Source of the DNA: Candidatus Fermentibacteraceae bacterium
GTDB lineage: Bacteria; Fermentibacterota; Fermentibacteria; Fermentibacterales; JCC-6
DNA length: 64,000 nt
Assembly: GCA_016744855.1 (NCBI GenBank)
Contig: JADGDO010000002.1
Location: 1-64,000 of the forward strand
Reading direction: 5' to 3'
Positions 9,211-18,600 of the stretch are shown piece by piece. Positions within the stretch are counted from its first letter, which is position 1; every line of letters begins with the position of its first letter. A program made the translations under genes and the position numbers. Under the pieces are notes generated by a model. That model ran no database searches. It was not told the DNA's origin and saw only the letters and a list, made by a program, of their open reading frames with translations.

Positions 9211-10669
9211 CAGATGAGTAGTTCGGTGCTTCTTTGGTCACCGTTACATCATGAGCATGGCTTTCTCTGAGACCGGCAGATGTCATTCTGACAAATTTCG
9301 CTCTCTCGAAAAGCTCTGTGATACATGAGGCTCCAACATAACCCATACCGGACCTGAGACCTCCGGTCATCTGAACCAGGTAATCACTAACAAGACCCTT
9401 AAAAGCCACCATACCTTCAATACCTTCGGGAACAAGTTTTTTCTCTACAGAAGCATCCTGGAAATAGCGGTCTGCACTTCCTTTTTTCATTGCCCCCATC
9501 GATCCCATCCCGCGATAGGTTTTAAATTTTCTTCCCTTGTAAATGATTGCTTCTCCGGGACTTTCAGTAGTTCCGGCAAAAAGACTGCCGATCATAACGC
9601 ATGAAGCTCCTGCAGCAAGGGCTTTTACTATATCTCCGGAAAACTTGATCCCGCCATCAGCGATGATTCGTTTCCCGTGTTTCGCTGCAGCTTCTGCACA
9701 GTCATAAATTGCAGTAAGCTGAGGACAACCGACCCCGGCAACAATTCTTGTTGTACAGATTGATCCCGGACCTACTCCGACCTTAACAGCGTCGGCACCT
9801 GACTTAATCAGTACTTCAGTGGCTTCGGGAGTAACAACATTTCCTGCAACAATTGCGAGGTCAGGATATTTCAACCTGATAGCCTCGAGCGTTTTAATTA
9901 CATATATGCTTTGTCCGTGGGCTGTATCAATAAAGATGCAGTCTACCCCGGCTTCAACAAGTGCATCCGCACGTGTTAAAGCAGCATCACCAACACTTAC
10001 AGCTGCTGCTGCTCTGAGCCTGCCTCTGCTGTCTTTGCATGATTCGGGATACTCCATCGCCTTCTGTGCATCTTTAAGAGTAACTAGACCGGCAAGGTGC
10101 CCGTCTGATGTTACCAGTGGAAGCTTCTCAAGACGATGTCTTCTGAGGAGAACCAGAGCCTCTTCGATACTTGTACCGACTGGGGCTGTGACAAGTTTGT
10201 CCATAGTTGTCATCAGATTGATAATGGGAGTAGAGCCGTCCAGCTCAAAATGATAATCTCTATGGGTAAGAATACCGCAAAGAATACCATTCCTGAGGAC
10301 AGGAAACCCGGAAACACCTGTTTTCTCTGCCAAGTGAAATGCATCAGAAACAAGAGCTGATTCCTTGAGGGTTATTGGCTCGTTGATAACACCGCTTTCG
10401 GCTCTTTTGACAGAGCGAACATGCTGTGCTTGTTCATCTATTGAAAGGTTTTTATGAATGATGCCCATGCCACCCTGCTGAGCAAGAGCGATTGCCATTC
10501 CAGCTTCTGTAACAGTATCCATTGCTGCACTCAAAATCGGAATATTAAGAACTATATCACGGCACAATTTAGTGTGAAGACTCACCTGTCCCGGATATAC
10601 ATCGGAAGCGGCTGGCAAAATCAGTACGTCATCAAATGTAAGCGCTTCCTGTGCTTCTCTTGGATTCAT
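9194..10669 (-). CDS. guaB: Inosine-5'-monophosphate dehydrogenase
   Basis: Oxidises IMP to XMP with NAD+, the committed step of GTP synthesis. The 491-residue protein has the N-terminal barrel start ([11 protein letters not shown]), two CBS domains (about residues 95-210), and the active-site loop [10 protein letters not shown] with the catalytic Cys at about 305. The start is the ATG at 10669, with GGAGG 6 bases upstream; a longer reading to 10723 would run into the zinc ribbon gene. It lies between a zinc ribbon gene and the pseudokinase in one operon. Confidence 0.96.
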   Translation of the reverse strand: MNPREAQEALTFDDVLILPAASDVYPGQVSLHTKLCRDIVLNIPILSAAMDTVTEAGMAIALAQQGGMGIIHKNLSIDEQAQHVRSVKRAESGVINEPITLKESALVSDAFHLAEKTGVSGFPVLRNGILCGILTHRDYHFELDGSTPIINLMTTMDKLVTAPVGTSIEEALVLLRRHRLEKLPLVTSDGHLAGLVTLKDAQKAMEYPESCKDSRGRLRAAAAVSVGDAALTRADALVEAGVDCIFIDTAHGQSIYVIKTLEAIRLKYPDLAIVAGNVVTPEATEVLIKSGADAVKVGVGPGSICTTRIVAGVGCPQLTAIYDCAEAAAKHGKRIIADGGIKFSGDIVKALAAGASCVMIGSLFAGTTESPGEAIIYKGRKFKTYRGMGSMGAMKKGSADRYFQDASVEKKLVPEGIEGMVAFKGLVSDYLVQMTGGLRSGMGYVGASCITELFERAKFVRMTSAGLRESHAHDVTVTKEAPNYSSDASGY

Positions 10670-10692
10670 TGATCCCTCCTGGAAGAGAGGCC

Positions 10693-11046
10693 TCAGTCGG
10701 CCCAGTAAATAATCCTCCCGCAAGTAGGGCAGGTGTGAACTTTCTGGTTTCTATCAGGGTTGGAACAAACAGCTGTTGGCAGCCTTGTTAAACACCCTGC
10801 GCATCTTCCCATGAGGGCTGGCACTACAGCATTACCGTAGTGTTTAGTGAGCTGATTGTACAGGCCACTCCATTTTCTGCTGATGCTCTTACAGTAATTT
10901 TCTCTTAACTCCCTCAACTCCTCCAGGGCTCCAACCGTATGAAGACCCATGTCTGTTTCGCGTTTTCTGATGTCTTTTCTATCCAGATCTGCGATCATAA
11001 CATCGAGGTCGTGAAGGCTGATTAGCTTTTCAAGTTGTTTATCCAT
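10693..11046 (-). CDS. Small coiled-coil protein with C4 zinc ribbon
   Basis: A 117-residue protein. The N-terminal two thirds is charged and helical, rich in Leu, Glu and Arg (LEELRELRENY). The C-terminal third has two CxxC pairs (CAGC and CPTC) of a zinc ribbon, followed by GRIIYWAD. This layout resembles the DUF164-type zinc ribbon proteins, although those are about twice as long. Its ATG is directly abutted by the stop of the EIIA-like gene, so the two are probably translated together. Function unknown; nucleic acid or protein binding is plausible. Confidence 0.7.
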   Translation of the reverse strand: MDKQLEKLISLHDLDVMIADLDRKDIRKRETDMGLHTVGALEELRELRENYCKSISRKWSGLYNQLTKHYGNAVVPALMGRCAGCLTRLPTAVCSNPDRNQKVHTCPTCGRIIYWAD

Positions 11047-11484
11047 CTATTCTCCCTGCTCCTCCAGTTGAAAATCTAATAGTTTGAGAAGCTCTTCCTG
11101 ACTGCCCGCTGAGGCGATTCCATCTCCGAATTTCTTTATTTTTCCAGCAATATGGCCAAGAAACTTCGAATGCTCCTGAGGAGAATTTACTTTCACAGGA
11201 GAAACAAAAAGAATTACTGTGTTTACAAGATCACTAGGCCACATAATACCGGCCTCTGATCTGCCAACAACAACAGTTAATTTGTCAACAAGAATGCTTC
11301 TGCAATGCGGAAGGGCAATATTGTTGTGAACAACTGTTGCACCTACCTGCTCTCTTACATCAAGGGCGCTGGATAACAAGCTTCTTGTTTTCTCTCCTGC
11401 TGGAAAAAGCTCCAGTAACTCGGTAATTGCTTCATGTCTGGACGTTGCGGATAACTCAAACTTTGATAAGACGGTATATTTCAA
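11047..11484 (-). CDS. PTS fructose/nitrogen-type EIIA domain protein (PtsN-like)
   Basis: A 145-residue single-domain EIIA of the mannitol/fructose/Ntr class. The phosphorylation site region NNIALPH gives the active histidine at about residue 60, preceded by the usual REQVGATVVH context. No sugar permease or EI/HPr is nearby, so a regulatory role like that of PtsN is more likely than sugar uptake (inference). The start is TTG at 11484, with GGGAG seven to eight bases upstream. It heads the operon with the zinc ribbon protein, guaB and the pseudokinase. Confidence 0.85.
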   Translation of the reverse strand: MKYTVLSKFELSATSRHEAITELLELFPAGEKTRSLLSSALDVREQVGATVVHNNIALPHCRSILVDKLTVVVGRSEAGIMWPSDLVNTVILFVSPVKVNSPQEHSKFLGHIAGKIKKFGDGIASAGSQEELLKLLDFQLEEQGE

Positions 11485-11513
11485 AATGCATCTCCCTTGC
11501 CATTTACTTGTCT

Positions 11514-11541
11514 AATATAGAATACTGTATGAGTACTGCAA
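11514..11541 (-). promoter_or_regulatory. Probable promoter of the EIIA-guaB operon
   Basis: On the minus strand, TTGCAG (11541-11536) and TATATT (11519-11514) are 16 bases apart, 30 bases before the TTG start. Confidence 0.55.
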
Positions 11542-11580
11542 GTTTCTTAGACATCAGATGTAACAACACGATTGGGTAAT

Positions 11581-14070
11581 ATGCAAAGTAATGAGAAATT
11601 TGACACATACCTCCCCGAAGACGGTTGTTGGATCACCACCAGCACCAAGTCAGGTAAAGCTCTTTGCTCCAAGCACATAGAGGGTATTTCCAGCCGCATG
11701 AATATGCAGCTAGAAACACTGGTGTCCCTACTCGAGAATTCGGAAGAGGGGAAGTGGCCGGCCCTGATCGGTGGCCATTCTTTTAAGCTGACCACCCTGG
11801 AGGTATCACCGGATGTCAGAATGCACACTCTCATACCTGCAACTTCCAGTGATATAAGAGACCTGCTAAGAGAAATCACCGGAGATGAAATATTCGTTCT
11901 TGTCACTTTTCACGGTAGAATTCTGGCAATGTCCGAAGAGGCTGTCTCTCTGTTCGGTGAAAAAGATGACCTAACATCACTGTTTGATGTTTCATCTTCA
12001 GGGGCAATACAATCCGCACTTAAAAAATGTGTACAGGATGGATCAACACCGAGCTTTCTTGTTGGAAATAACACCAAGGGAAACGGCAGGGTAAATTACT
12101 CTCTTTCCGTCAGAAAGCTTCCTTCTCCCGGAAGACTCATTTTCTGCAGGCTGGAGGTTCCCTCAGTCGCTGTTGTAACAAGATCACTCGACAGAAGAGG
12201 TTTAATAGGTGTGCTTCTGGAAGAGAGTTTCTGCCCAGCTCTGATTATAGACGAAGATGGCATGGTTGTTTCCATGAATGAGATAGCAAGAGGGGTTTGC
12301 CAACAGATGTGGGGAACAAACCCAACTGGATCAAGTCTCTTTGAGTTTGTCCATCCGAGTCACAGGAAAACCATCGAATTACGACACAAGCAGAGGAACA
12401 AGGGGTTCACAACCACATCAAGATTCTCCGTAAAAATGCTTCCTTCTCTCTCCGGCTCCGAGTTCATTATTGATATCTCAGTAGTACCAATACCCGATAC
12501 GGATCAATATGTAATCTTTGCAAGAAACAAATCCTCTTCAACTGCACGTGCTCAGGAAGGAATCGGCGGTGGAACTGTTTCTCCCGAGCTTATGAAACTG
12601 CTTCTCGCAGAAAATATTTCACCATCTGAAGTTCTTGAAACAGCAGCAGATTTTCTTCGTGCTACTTCAGCTGCATTCGTACATGAGGGAGAAATTCTGA
12701 CGGTGGGAGATTCCAGAAGTCTGGTACCCATACTTGATCCGGTTCAACTTGCAGCAAGTTCAAGCGGCTTTAGAAAAGATGGTCTACTAATCCACAGAAT
12801 TCATTCCGGCTTCAGTATATCTCACATTGTTTTCCACGGTATAGAGAAAAAAACTCTTGATCCGATCGGTCTCGCTGTTCTCCATGCAGCGTCGAGAATC
12901 CTCGGTGAGTGGGAAGCATTGTCAGCCCTTAAATCCGGTCATCGCATCCTCTCAACAGTAAAAATTCTTGCGGAAAGCTTTCTGAGAAACACAGAACCTC
13001 TCGAAGGACTTCTCTCAGATCTAGTCAAGGAATGCCGTGCAGAAACTGCTGTTGTTTTCAAGGTAAACCAAAATGGAACAGCACTAAAGGGAATCGGATC
13101 CTCCGGAGTTGTGGGAATGCTTCCAGATCTCCAAATAGAAGCTTTAAACACAGCATCTTGGGCATGCCTTCGTGGTGAAACTGCTTTCTTCGCAGAAACG
13201 CCTGAAGATGATCTGAGATTCTCTCCTGTTTTCCCCAACTCTCGCTCAGAACTTGCAGTTCCTTTTTTCAACGGGAGTACTACAGACGGTGTAATTCTTC
13301 TAGCATCAACTGAAACTGAAGCGTTCCATTATGTTGAAACTGAAATGATTCAGATAATGGCAATTCTTTTCACCTCTCCTGCAAGTTCAAATGAAAACAG
13401 TAACAGCGTAAAGTATACCGACTCAGCCACTGCATCTCTGAAAAAGAAAACAGTCGATCACATCATTCATGAGATAACAGCTCTCGCATCAGCAACTGAG
13501 ATTGCCATCAGATCAATACATGAGACCGGAGAAGAAAAACCAGACCGAACCGAACTGGCTGTCGATTCGATAATCAAACTTGGTTTTTTAAGCAGATGGA
13601 CTCTATGGTGGCTCAATATTTCAGTTCACAAAGGATCCCCTGAACACAGGTGGATTGATCCGGTTCCACTTCTAAGAAAAGTACTGAATGATTTCAGAAG
13701 AATTTCCGATCCCAGAGGGCTGATACTGACTTTCCTTCCACCGCAGAATGACATAGAGGTTTGTACGGACGGTTCATTTGTAAGCATGATAGCCTATTCC
13801 CTGCTGATGTGCATAATGGACTATTGCAGCAGTTGCAGTAAAGTGGATCTCGCAATTGAACATAGTGAAGATCACTGGACAATAAGATTAAGCACAGCGG
13901 GAGGAAGTATTCCGGGTGAATGTCTTGTAATAGGAAGATATCCGGAAAAAGAAAACATGGCCTTCTCCCTTGCCTGGAAACTTACAGAGGAACTTGGAGG
14001 AACGGTAAGCACGTTCTCCAACGAGGGGAAAGCCACAAGAGTGATTATCAGACTAAAAGTTAGTGGTTGA
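11581..14070 (+). CDS. Large PAS/GAF sensor with degenerate histidine kinase C-terminus
   Basis: About 829 residues with no membrane segment. Regions in order: a unique N-terminal part, a PAS-like stretch (ITGDEIFVLVTFHGRILAMS), a second PAS (FCPALIIDEDGMVVSMNEIA), a GAF-like region (about 480-600), then a kinase-like end. The dimerisation helix keeps HEITALASATEIAI, and the last 40 residues resemble the ATPase G2 box (FSLAWKLTEELGGTVSTFS). I cannot find a proper N box or G1 box, so it may not be an active kinase. The start is uncertain: ATG 11581 and TTG 11572 are both open and neither has a good ribosome binding site. Confidence 0.7.
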   Translation: MQSNEKFDTYLPEDGCWITTSTKSGKALCSKHIEGISSRMNMQLETLVSLLENSEEGKWPALIGGHSFKLTTLEVSPDVRMHTLIPATSSDIRDLLREITGDEIFVLVTFHGRILAMSEEAVSLFGEKDDLTSLFDVSSSGAIQSALKKCVQDGSTPSFLVGNNTKGNGRVNYSLSVRKLPSPGRLIFCRLEVPSVAVVTRSLDRRGLIGVLLEESFCPALIIDEDGMVVSMNEIARGVCQQMWGTNPTGSSLFEFVHPSHRKTIELRHKQRNKGFTTTSRFSVKMLPSLSGSEFIIDISVVPIPDTDQYVIFARNKSSSTARAQEGIGGGTVSPELMKLLLAENISPSEVLETAADFLRATSAAFVHEGEILTVGDSRSLVPILDPVQLAASSSGFRKDGLLIHRIHSGFSISHIVFHGIEKKTLDPIGLAVLHAASRILGEWEALSALKSGHRILSTVKILAESFLRNTEPLEGLLSDLVKECRAETAVVFKVNQNGTALKGIGSSGVVGMLPDLQIEALNTASWACLRGETAFFAETPEDDLRFSPVFPNSRSELAVPFFNGSTTDGVILLASTETEAFHYVETEMIQIMAILFTSPASSNENSNSVKYTDSATASLKKKTVDHIIHEITALASATEIAIRSIHETGEEKPDRTELAVDSIIKLGFLSRWTLWWLNISVHKGSPEHRWIDPVPLLRKVLNDFRRISDPRGLILTFLPPQNDIEVCTDGSFVSMIAYSLLMCIMDYCSSCSKVDLAIEHSEDHWTIRLSTAGGSIPGECLVIGRYPEKENMAFSLAWKLTEELGGTVSTFSNEGKATRVIIRLKVSG

Positions 14071-14086
14071 GGAACCTGGAGGATAA

Positions 14087-15112
14087 ATGCTGACAAAATC
14101 GGATCTCATGTACGACCTGCCTGAAGAGCTTATTGCCCAGTACCCACCGTTGGTCAGGGGAACCTGCCGACTCATGGTGGTAAACAGGAAGAAACAGACA
14201 GTTGAAGAAATGGAATTCAGCAGGATTTCTGATTTTATACATTCCGACGATACTTTGGTATTGAACAACACAAAGGTGATTCGCGCCAGGCTGAAAGGTA
14301 AGAGAGACCTCACCGGGGGATCTACAGAAATGTTCCTCCTCGAGGAAATCTCTCCCCTTAAATGGAAAACAATGGTAAAACCGGGGCGAAACTGCAAAGT
14401 GGGAAATGTTTTCTCCTTCAGTCACAATCTAAATGCAAGAGTAATAGAGAAACTGGGAAATGGTAGAGCTGTGGTTGAGTTCTTCTCAGAGGACCAAACT
14501 TCTGATCTCATCTACAAAGCTGGTTCTGTACCTATCCCACCCTACATTAAGAGGCTTCCGGACGAACTGGATAACAAGCGCTATCAGACGGTTTTCGCAG
14601 AAAAAGATGGTGCTGTTGCGGCACCCACAGCAGGGCTTCATTTCACTCCGGAAATTCTTGAGGGAATCAGAAGCTCCGGTACTTCAATAGATTATCTCAC
14701 ATTGCATGTGGGGCCGGGTACATTCCAACCCCTGAGAAATGAAATTCTTGAAGAGAACACAATGGAGGAAGAGCGTTACATTGTTTCAACAGAAACTCTT
14801 AAGTCTCTGCGTGGATGCAGAGAGAAAAAGGGCAGAATAATTGCGGTTGGAACCACTGTGACCAGAACACTTGAATCCATAGACATAAATTCAACTGAAG
14901 CTCTTTCGGAGAGTACATCAATCTTCATCCACCCTCCTTACGAATTCAGAAATGTAGATGTTCTTCTGACCAACTTTCATCTGCCGGGGAGTTCTTTGAT
15001 TTCCCTTGTAGGGAGTTTCGCAGGCCTTGATCTGATCATGAATGCTTACAAAATAGCAATCGAAAGAAAATTTAATTTTTACAGCTATGGCGATGCCATG
15101 CTGATTATCTGA
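14087..15112 (+). CDS. queA: S-adenosylmethionine:tRNA ribosyltransferase-isomerase
   Basis: Makes epoxyqueuosine in tRNA by transferring the ribosyl part of SAM to preQ1. The 341-residue length is typical. Family marks include the N-terminal YDLPEELIAQYP, the core AAPTAGLHFT with the following TLHVGPGTF, and the C-terminal TNFHLPGSSLISLVGSFAG. The ATG follows GGAGG by 5 bases and lies 16 bases after the sensor gene. The previous queuosine step (Tgt) is two genes downstream, so the pathway steps are clustered. Confidence 0.96.
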   Translation: MLTKSDLMYDLPEELIAQYPPLVRGTCRLMVVNRKKQTVEEMEFSRISDFIHSDDTLVLNNTKVIRARLKGKRDLTGGSTEMFLLEEISPLKWKTMVKPGRNCKVGNVFSFSHNLNARVIEKLGNGRAVVEFFSEDQTSDLIYKAGSVPIPPYIKRLPDELDNKRYQTVFAEKDGAVAAPTAGLHFTPEILEGIRSSGTSIDYLTLHVGPGTFQPLRNEILEENTMEEERYIVSTETLKSLRGCREKKGRIIAVGTTVTRTLESIDINSTEALSESTSIFIHPPYEFRNVDVLLTNFHLPGSSLISLVGSFAGLDLIMNAYKIAIERKFNFYSYGDAMLII

Positions 15113-15121
15113 GGAGCAATT

Positions 15122-16291
15122 TTGTCCTACCGTACACACAGACCCGCAGAGAGCAGAAAGATCCTGTTGCTGGCTCTTCAGGAATTTCTTTTTGTGATTG
15201 CCTGGGCAGCCCTAGCAGGAGCCCTGTTTCTGCCGGTAACAAATCTTTGGATTTACCTTACAATTCCAGCTGCTCTAATCGCAGTACATTTTCTGACTTC
15301 GATGGAGATATCCGATGAGACCAGTCTTCTGGTTTCACTTAGCCTAAGACAGATTTCATCCGGCGCTAAGAATACACCATCCCGAAAAGCAGTTTTTTTC
15401 AGAATTCTTCTATCTGTGCTGCTTTTTCCCGCGGCTCTTATCGGATACATCCCTCTTATGTTCGGGAAGCCTTCCCTGCCCGAATTATTAAGTGGCACAC
15501 GCCTAACTGCAATCGACATAAGATTTGACCCCAGACACCCGTCGGCGATCAACAGCATCGCAAGAAAAGCTGGTGTGCGGGTAAGAACCCTTACCATTGT
15601 TCCTCTGGCTGCAGCTGCGGCAGCTTTTATTCTGCTGCACTCTACCCCTGTTGTGTTGTCTCAGTCGACAGAAGTGGTTGAGAATGGTCTTCCTGAAAGT
15701 GAACAGGAACTTCTCACACACTACCTCTCCCTTACGGCCATTCATCCCGAAGAGCTCGAATATCATGTCAGGCTAGCCAGCCTTTATCAGAGAAACGACA
15801 TGCAGCAGGACCTTGCAAATGAACTTGAGATTATTGCGGGAATTGACTCTACGCATGCAATTATGATTCTTGCAGACACAACCGGTTTCACATTTGAAAT
15901 GCTTACACCGGCTCCGGAGGATTCCTCCACTCAAATCGAAACAACTATCGTTCCAGAAGCTCTGAACGCAGCTTCAGCTGATTCAACGAGTGCCGATTCA
16001 ACAGCTGCTGATTCAACAAGCCTGATTTTAAATGATTCTCTCGAGGTTCTGGTGGATTCAGTTGTAACCGATACTACCGTCTCCCTTTCCCCTGATACAC
16101 TGATAACGATTCCGGATACTCTTCCGGAAGTTGTACCTGATATTGAGACCGAGACTGATACTCTGCAGACAGTTCTGCCGGATACAGCTGAAGTACTCCC
16201 TCCTATGGAGGATTTCACAACACCTGCAGTAGAAGAAATTCAGGAAACAGAGGAGGAAACAGTTGGGCCTGACACCCTCGTTCAACCTTAA
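15122..16291 (+). CDS. RDD-like membrane protein with long Asp/Ser/Thr-rich tail
   Basis: A 389-residue protein. Residues about 15-170 hold three or four membrane segments; the end of the domain (SLPELLSGTRLT) resembles the C-terminal part of RDD-family membrane domains. Residues about 190-250 are helical, and the remaining 130 residues are a low-complexity tail rich in D, S, T, P and E with an ADSTS repeat. The start is TTG at 15122, 5 bases after GAGGAG. It sits between queA and tgt, and its end overlaps tgt by 29 bases. The RDD assignment is tentative and the function unknown. Confidence 0.6.
   Translation: MSYRTHRPAESRKILLLALQEFLFVIAWAALAGALFLPVTNLWIYLTIPAALIAVHFLTSMEISDETSLLVSLSLRQISSGAKNTPSRKAVFFRILLSVLLFPAALIGYIPLMFGKPSLPELLSGTRLTAIDIRFDPRHPSAINSIARKAGVRVRTLTIVPLAAAAAAFILLHSTPVVLSQSTEVVENGLPESEQELLTHYLSLTAIHPEELEYHVRLASLYQRNDMQQDLANELEIIAGIDSTHAIMILADTTGFTFEMLTPAPEDSSTQIETTIVPEALNAASADSTSADSTAADSTSLILNDSLEVLVDSVVTDTTVSLSPDTLITIPDTLPEVVPDIETETDTLQTVLPDTAEVLPPMEDFTTPAVEEIQETEEETVGPDTLVQP
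15977..16021 (+). repeat. Three tandem 15-base repeats in coding DNA
   Basis: Three consecutive copies of a 15-base unit (GCTGATTCAACGAGT and near-identical versions) encode ADSTS, ADSTA and ADSTS in the tail of the RDD-like protein. Confidence 0.8.
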
Positions 16292-17381
16292 AAATAAAAG
16301 CGGGAAAGCCCGAAGAGGAACACTGAACCTTGCACATGGTCCAGTGGAAACCCCCACATTCATGCCTGTCGGTACACAGGCGACAGTTAAGACAGTTAGG
16401 AATTCTGATCTTCAGGCTGATGGATACAAAATCATTCTGGGAAATACCTATCACCTCTACCTGAGACCGGGTCTTGAAATACTCGAAAAAGCCGGTGGAC
16501 TGCATTCTTTTATGAACTGGAAAGACAACATCCTTACGGACAGCGGTGGATTTCAGCTTTTCAGTCTCTCTTCTCTGCGAAAGGTTACAGAGGAAGGATA
16601 CAGTTTTCAATCTCACATAGATGGCAGCAAGCACATTCTAACACCGGAAAAAGTAATAAAAGCCCAGACTATTTTCGGCAGCGATGTCATGATGATTCTT
16701 GATGAGTGCCTTGAGCAACCGAGTATGGAAGGGAAAACAAAAGAGTCTGTCGAGTTGACTCTTCGCTGGGCTGAAAGAGCAAGGAAAGTCCATCCAGGTG
16801 GTGGGCAGGCCATGTTCGGAATTGTCCAGGGGGGCGGTTTTCCTGAGTTAAGGAAGTACTGTGCAGACAGACTTGTTGGTATGGATTTTGATGGTTATGC
16901 CATCGGTGGTGTTGCGGTTGGTGAAGAAAGGCCAATGATGGAACTTGCTGTGAGAAGCTGTATTGATCAACTTCCGGAGAGCAAGCCAAGGTATCTTATG
17001 GGTGTGGGCAAGCCCAAGGATCTGATAGATTTTGTGGGAATGGGAATTGACATGTTTGATTGCGTAGTTCCCACAAGAAATGCCAGGGGAGCCTGCTTTT
17101 TCATTCCGGACGGCAAGCTAAACATTCGCAATGCCAAACATCGCACTGATTTCCAGAAGATACAGGAAGATTGTGATTGTTATGTCTGCAAAAACCATAC
17201 CAGAGCTTACCTGCACCACTTGTTCAAAGCCAAAGAATGGCTCGCTCCAATTTATGCAACGCTTCACAATCTTCGTTATTTTGCCCGTCTTATGGAAGGG
17301 TTGAGAGAAGCAATTGAGGATGACAGATTTGAATCAACGTCTCAAGACCTCCTGAAAAGAATGGGATTCTTTGAAAAATAG
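16263..17381 (+). CDS. tgt: tRNA-guanine transglycosylase
   Basis: Exchanges guanine-34 for preQ1 in tRNAs with GUN anticodons, the step before QueA. The 372-residue protein shows the catalytic DSGGFQ (Asp at about 93), the nucleophile region GIDMFDCVVPTR, and the zinc site CDCYVC...HTRAYLHHL. The start is TTG at 16263, 6 bases after AGGAGG; no ATG precedes the conserved N-terminus. The start lies inside the end of the RDD-like gene. Confidence 0.97.
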   Translation: MGLTPSFNLKNKSGKARRGTLNLAHGPVETPTFMPVGTQATVKTVRNSDLQADGYKIILGNTYHLYLRPGLEILEKAGGLHSFMNWKDNILTDSGGFQLFSLSSLRKVTEEGYSFQSHIDGSKHILTPEKVIKAQTIFGSDVMMILDECLEQPSMEGKTKESVELTLRWAERARKVHPGGGQAMFGIVQGGGFPELRKYCADRLVGMDFDGYAIGGVAVGEERPMMELAVRSCIDQLPESKPRYLMGVGKPKDLIDFVGMGIDMFDCVVPTRNARGACFFIPDGKLNIRNAKHRTDFQKIQEDCDCYVCKNHTRAYLHHLFKAKEWLAPIYATLHNLRYFARLMEGLREAIEDDRFESTSQDLLKRMGFFEK

Positions 17382-18600
17382 AGAAACTGTACTAATAGAG
17401 AGCCTGGGAAACCGGGTTGGCGGAATTGGACGACCGGAGGGGTCACCTGCAATTTTTGTCAGAGGTGCTCTTCCAGGAGAACAGATTACAATTAAGAACC
17501 CGAGGAACAGGAAAAGCTTCATCGAAGCTGAACTTGATTCAATTGTGAAGCCATCACCGGACAGAGTCAAACCATTCTGCAGTTACTACGGTATCTGTGG
17601 TGGTTGCTCTTTGCAACACCTGAGCTACCAGGGGCAACTTCACTGGAAAAGGCTCTGGGTCGAAAAGGCAATGCGTGGTCTTCCAATACCGAAAATCGAT
17701 TTAACCGTACCATCTCCTGCAACAGAAGGTTACAGGAACAAAGTAACGTTCGGTATATGGGGAAACGAACTAACTCTAAATGCATTCAAAGGGGATCCTG
17801 TTCCCGTCGACACATGCCCCTTGATGAACGATTCCTGTAAATCAGCTATGCAGTCCTTTCTAAAAACAGGTTTTCCAGATGGAATCAAGAAACTGGCTGT
17901 ACGGGGAAGCGTCAACTCAAATAGTTCATTAATAGAACTCACCGGTAAGCACATGGGCACAGTACCCGCCAACTGGCCTCCTGTTGTAATCAGGAAAGAG
18001 GGAAAGTGGTGCTCTTTAAAACCCGGAGACATGTTTGAGAAAATGGGAGAACTCGTTTTTCAGATTCCATACGGTGGTTTTTTCCAGGTTAACACACAGG
18101 CAGCCGAGCAAATAGTTAGCATTGTGTTAAACCATGTTTCCAAAGAAAGCAAGAAAATTCTTGACCTCTATGGAGGAGTCGGAACCTTTGGATTACCTCT
18201 GTTGGCTGATGGTTGTGATGTAACGACTGTAGAGATGAATACGGAAGCCTCAGAAGGCTGCAGAACTGCTGCAAAATTGAACAGTATTCCAACTGGTAAG
18301 CTTCATGTAATCAATGCCAAAGACAGCACTTTCCTCAAAAAGGCTCTAAAAAAGAATAAGCAATTCGATACAATCATAACCGATCCTCCCAGAACGGGGA
18401 TGGGTCTCAATGTTACCAAGCAGTTGTTACAACTGAAACCTGAGCAGATTATCTATGTAAGCTGCAACCCATTTTCCGCAGCGAGAGACATCGCCCTTAT
18501 CATAGAAAACAACTATTTGATCAAACAAATAACCCCGGTAGACATGTTCCCACACACCGATCATGTCGAAGCGGTATTTCTTCTTGAAAGAGGTAAGTAA
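17371..18600 (+). CDS. TrmA/RumA-type RNA (uracil-5-)-methyltransferase with Fe-S cluster
   Basis: A 409-residue SAM-dependent methyltransferase, probably acting on 23S rRNA uracils. Domains: an N-terminal TRAM (IESLGNRVGGIGR), a [4Fe-4S] site with CSYYGICGGC, a SAM-binding fold with DLYGGVGTFGLPLL, then DPPRTG and the catalytic-cysteine motif YVSCNPFSAARD. The start is TTG at 17371, overlapping tgt by 11 bases; it is the only start that keeps the TRAM domain intact. The exact target uracil cannot be told from sequence, so RlmD-like and RlmCD-like are both possible. Confidence 0.92.
   Translation: MKNRETVLIESLGNRVGGIGRPEGSPAIFVRGALPGEQITIKNPRNRKSFIEAELDSIVKPSPDRVKPFCSYYGICGGCSLQHLSYQGQLHWKRLWVEKAMRGLPIPKIDLTVPSPATEGYRNKVTFGIWGNELTLNAFKGDPVPVDTCPLMNDSCKSAMQSFLKTGFPDGIKKLAVRGSVNSNSSLIELTGKHMGTVPANWPPVVIRKEGKWCSLKPGDMFEKMGELVFQIPYGGFFQVNTQAAEQIVSIVLNHVSKESKKILDLYGGVGTFGLPLLADGCDVTTVEMNTEASEGCRTAAKLNSIPTGKLHVINAKDSTFLKKALKKNKQFDTIITDPPRTGMGLNVTKQLLQLKPEQIIYVSCNPFSAARDIALIIENNYLIKQITPVDMFPHTDHVEAVFLLERGK

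Noticed and set aside
9194-10723. A longer GuaB starting at 10723
   Set aside because: It overlaps the zinc ribbon gene; ATG 10669 has a GGAGG site and matches the usual IMP dehydrogenase N-terminus.
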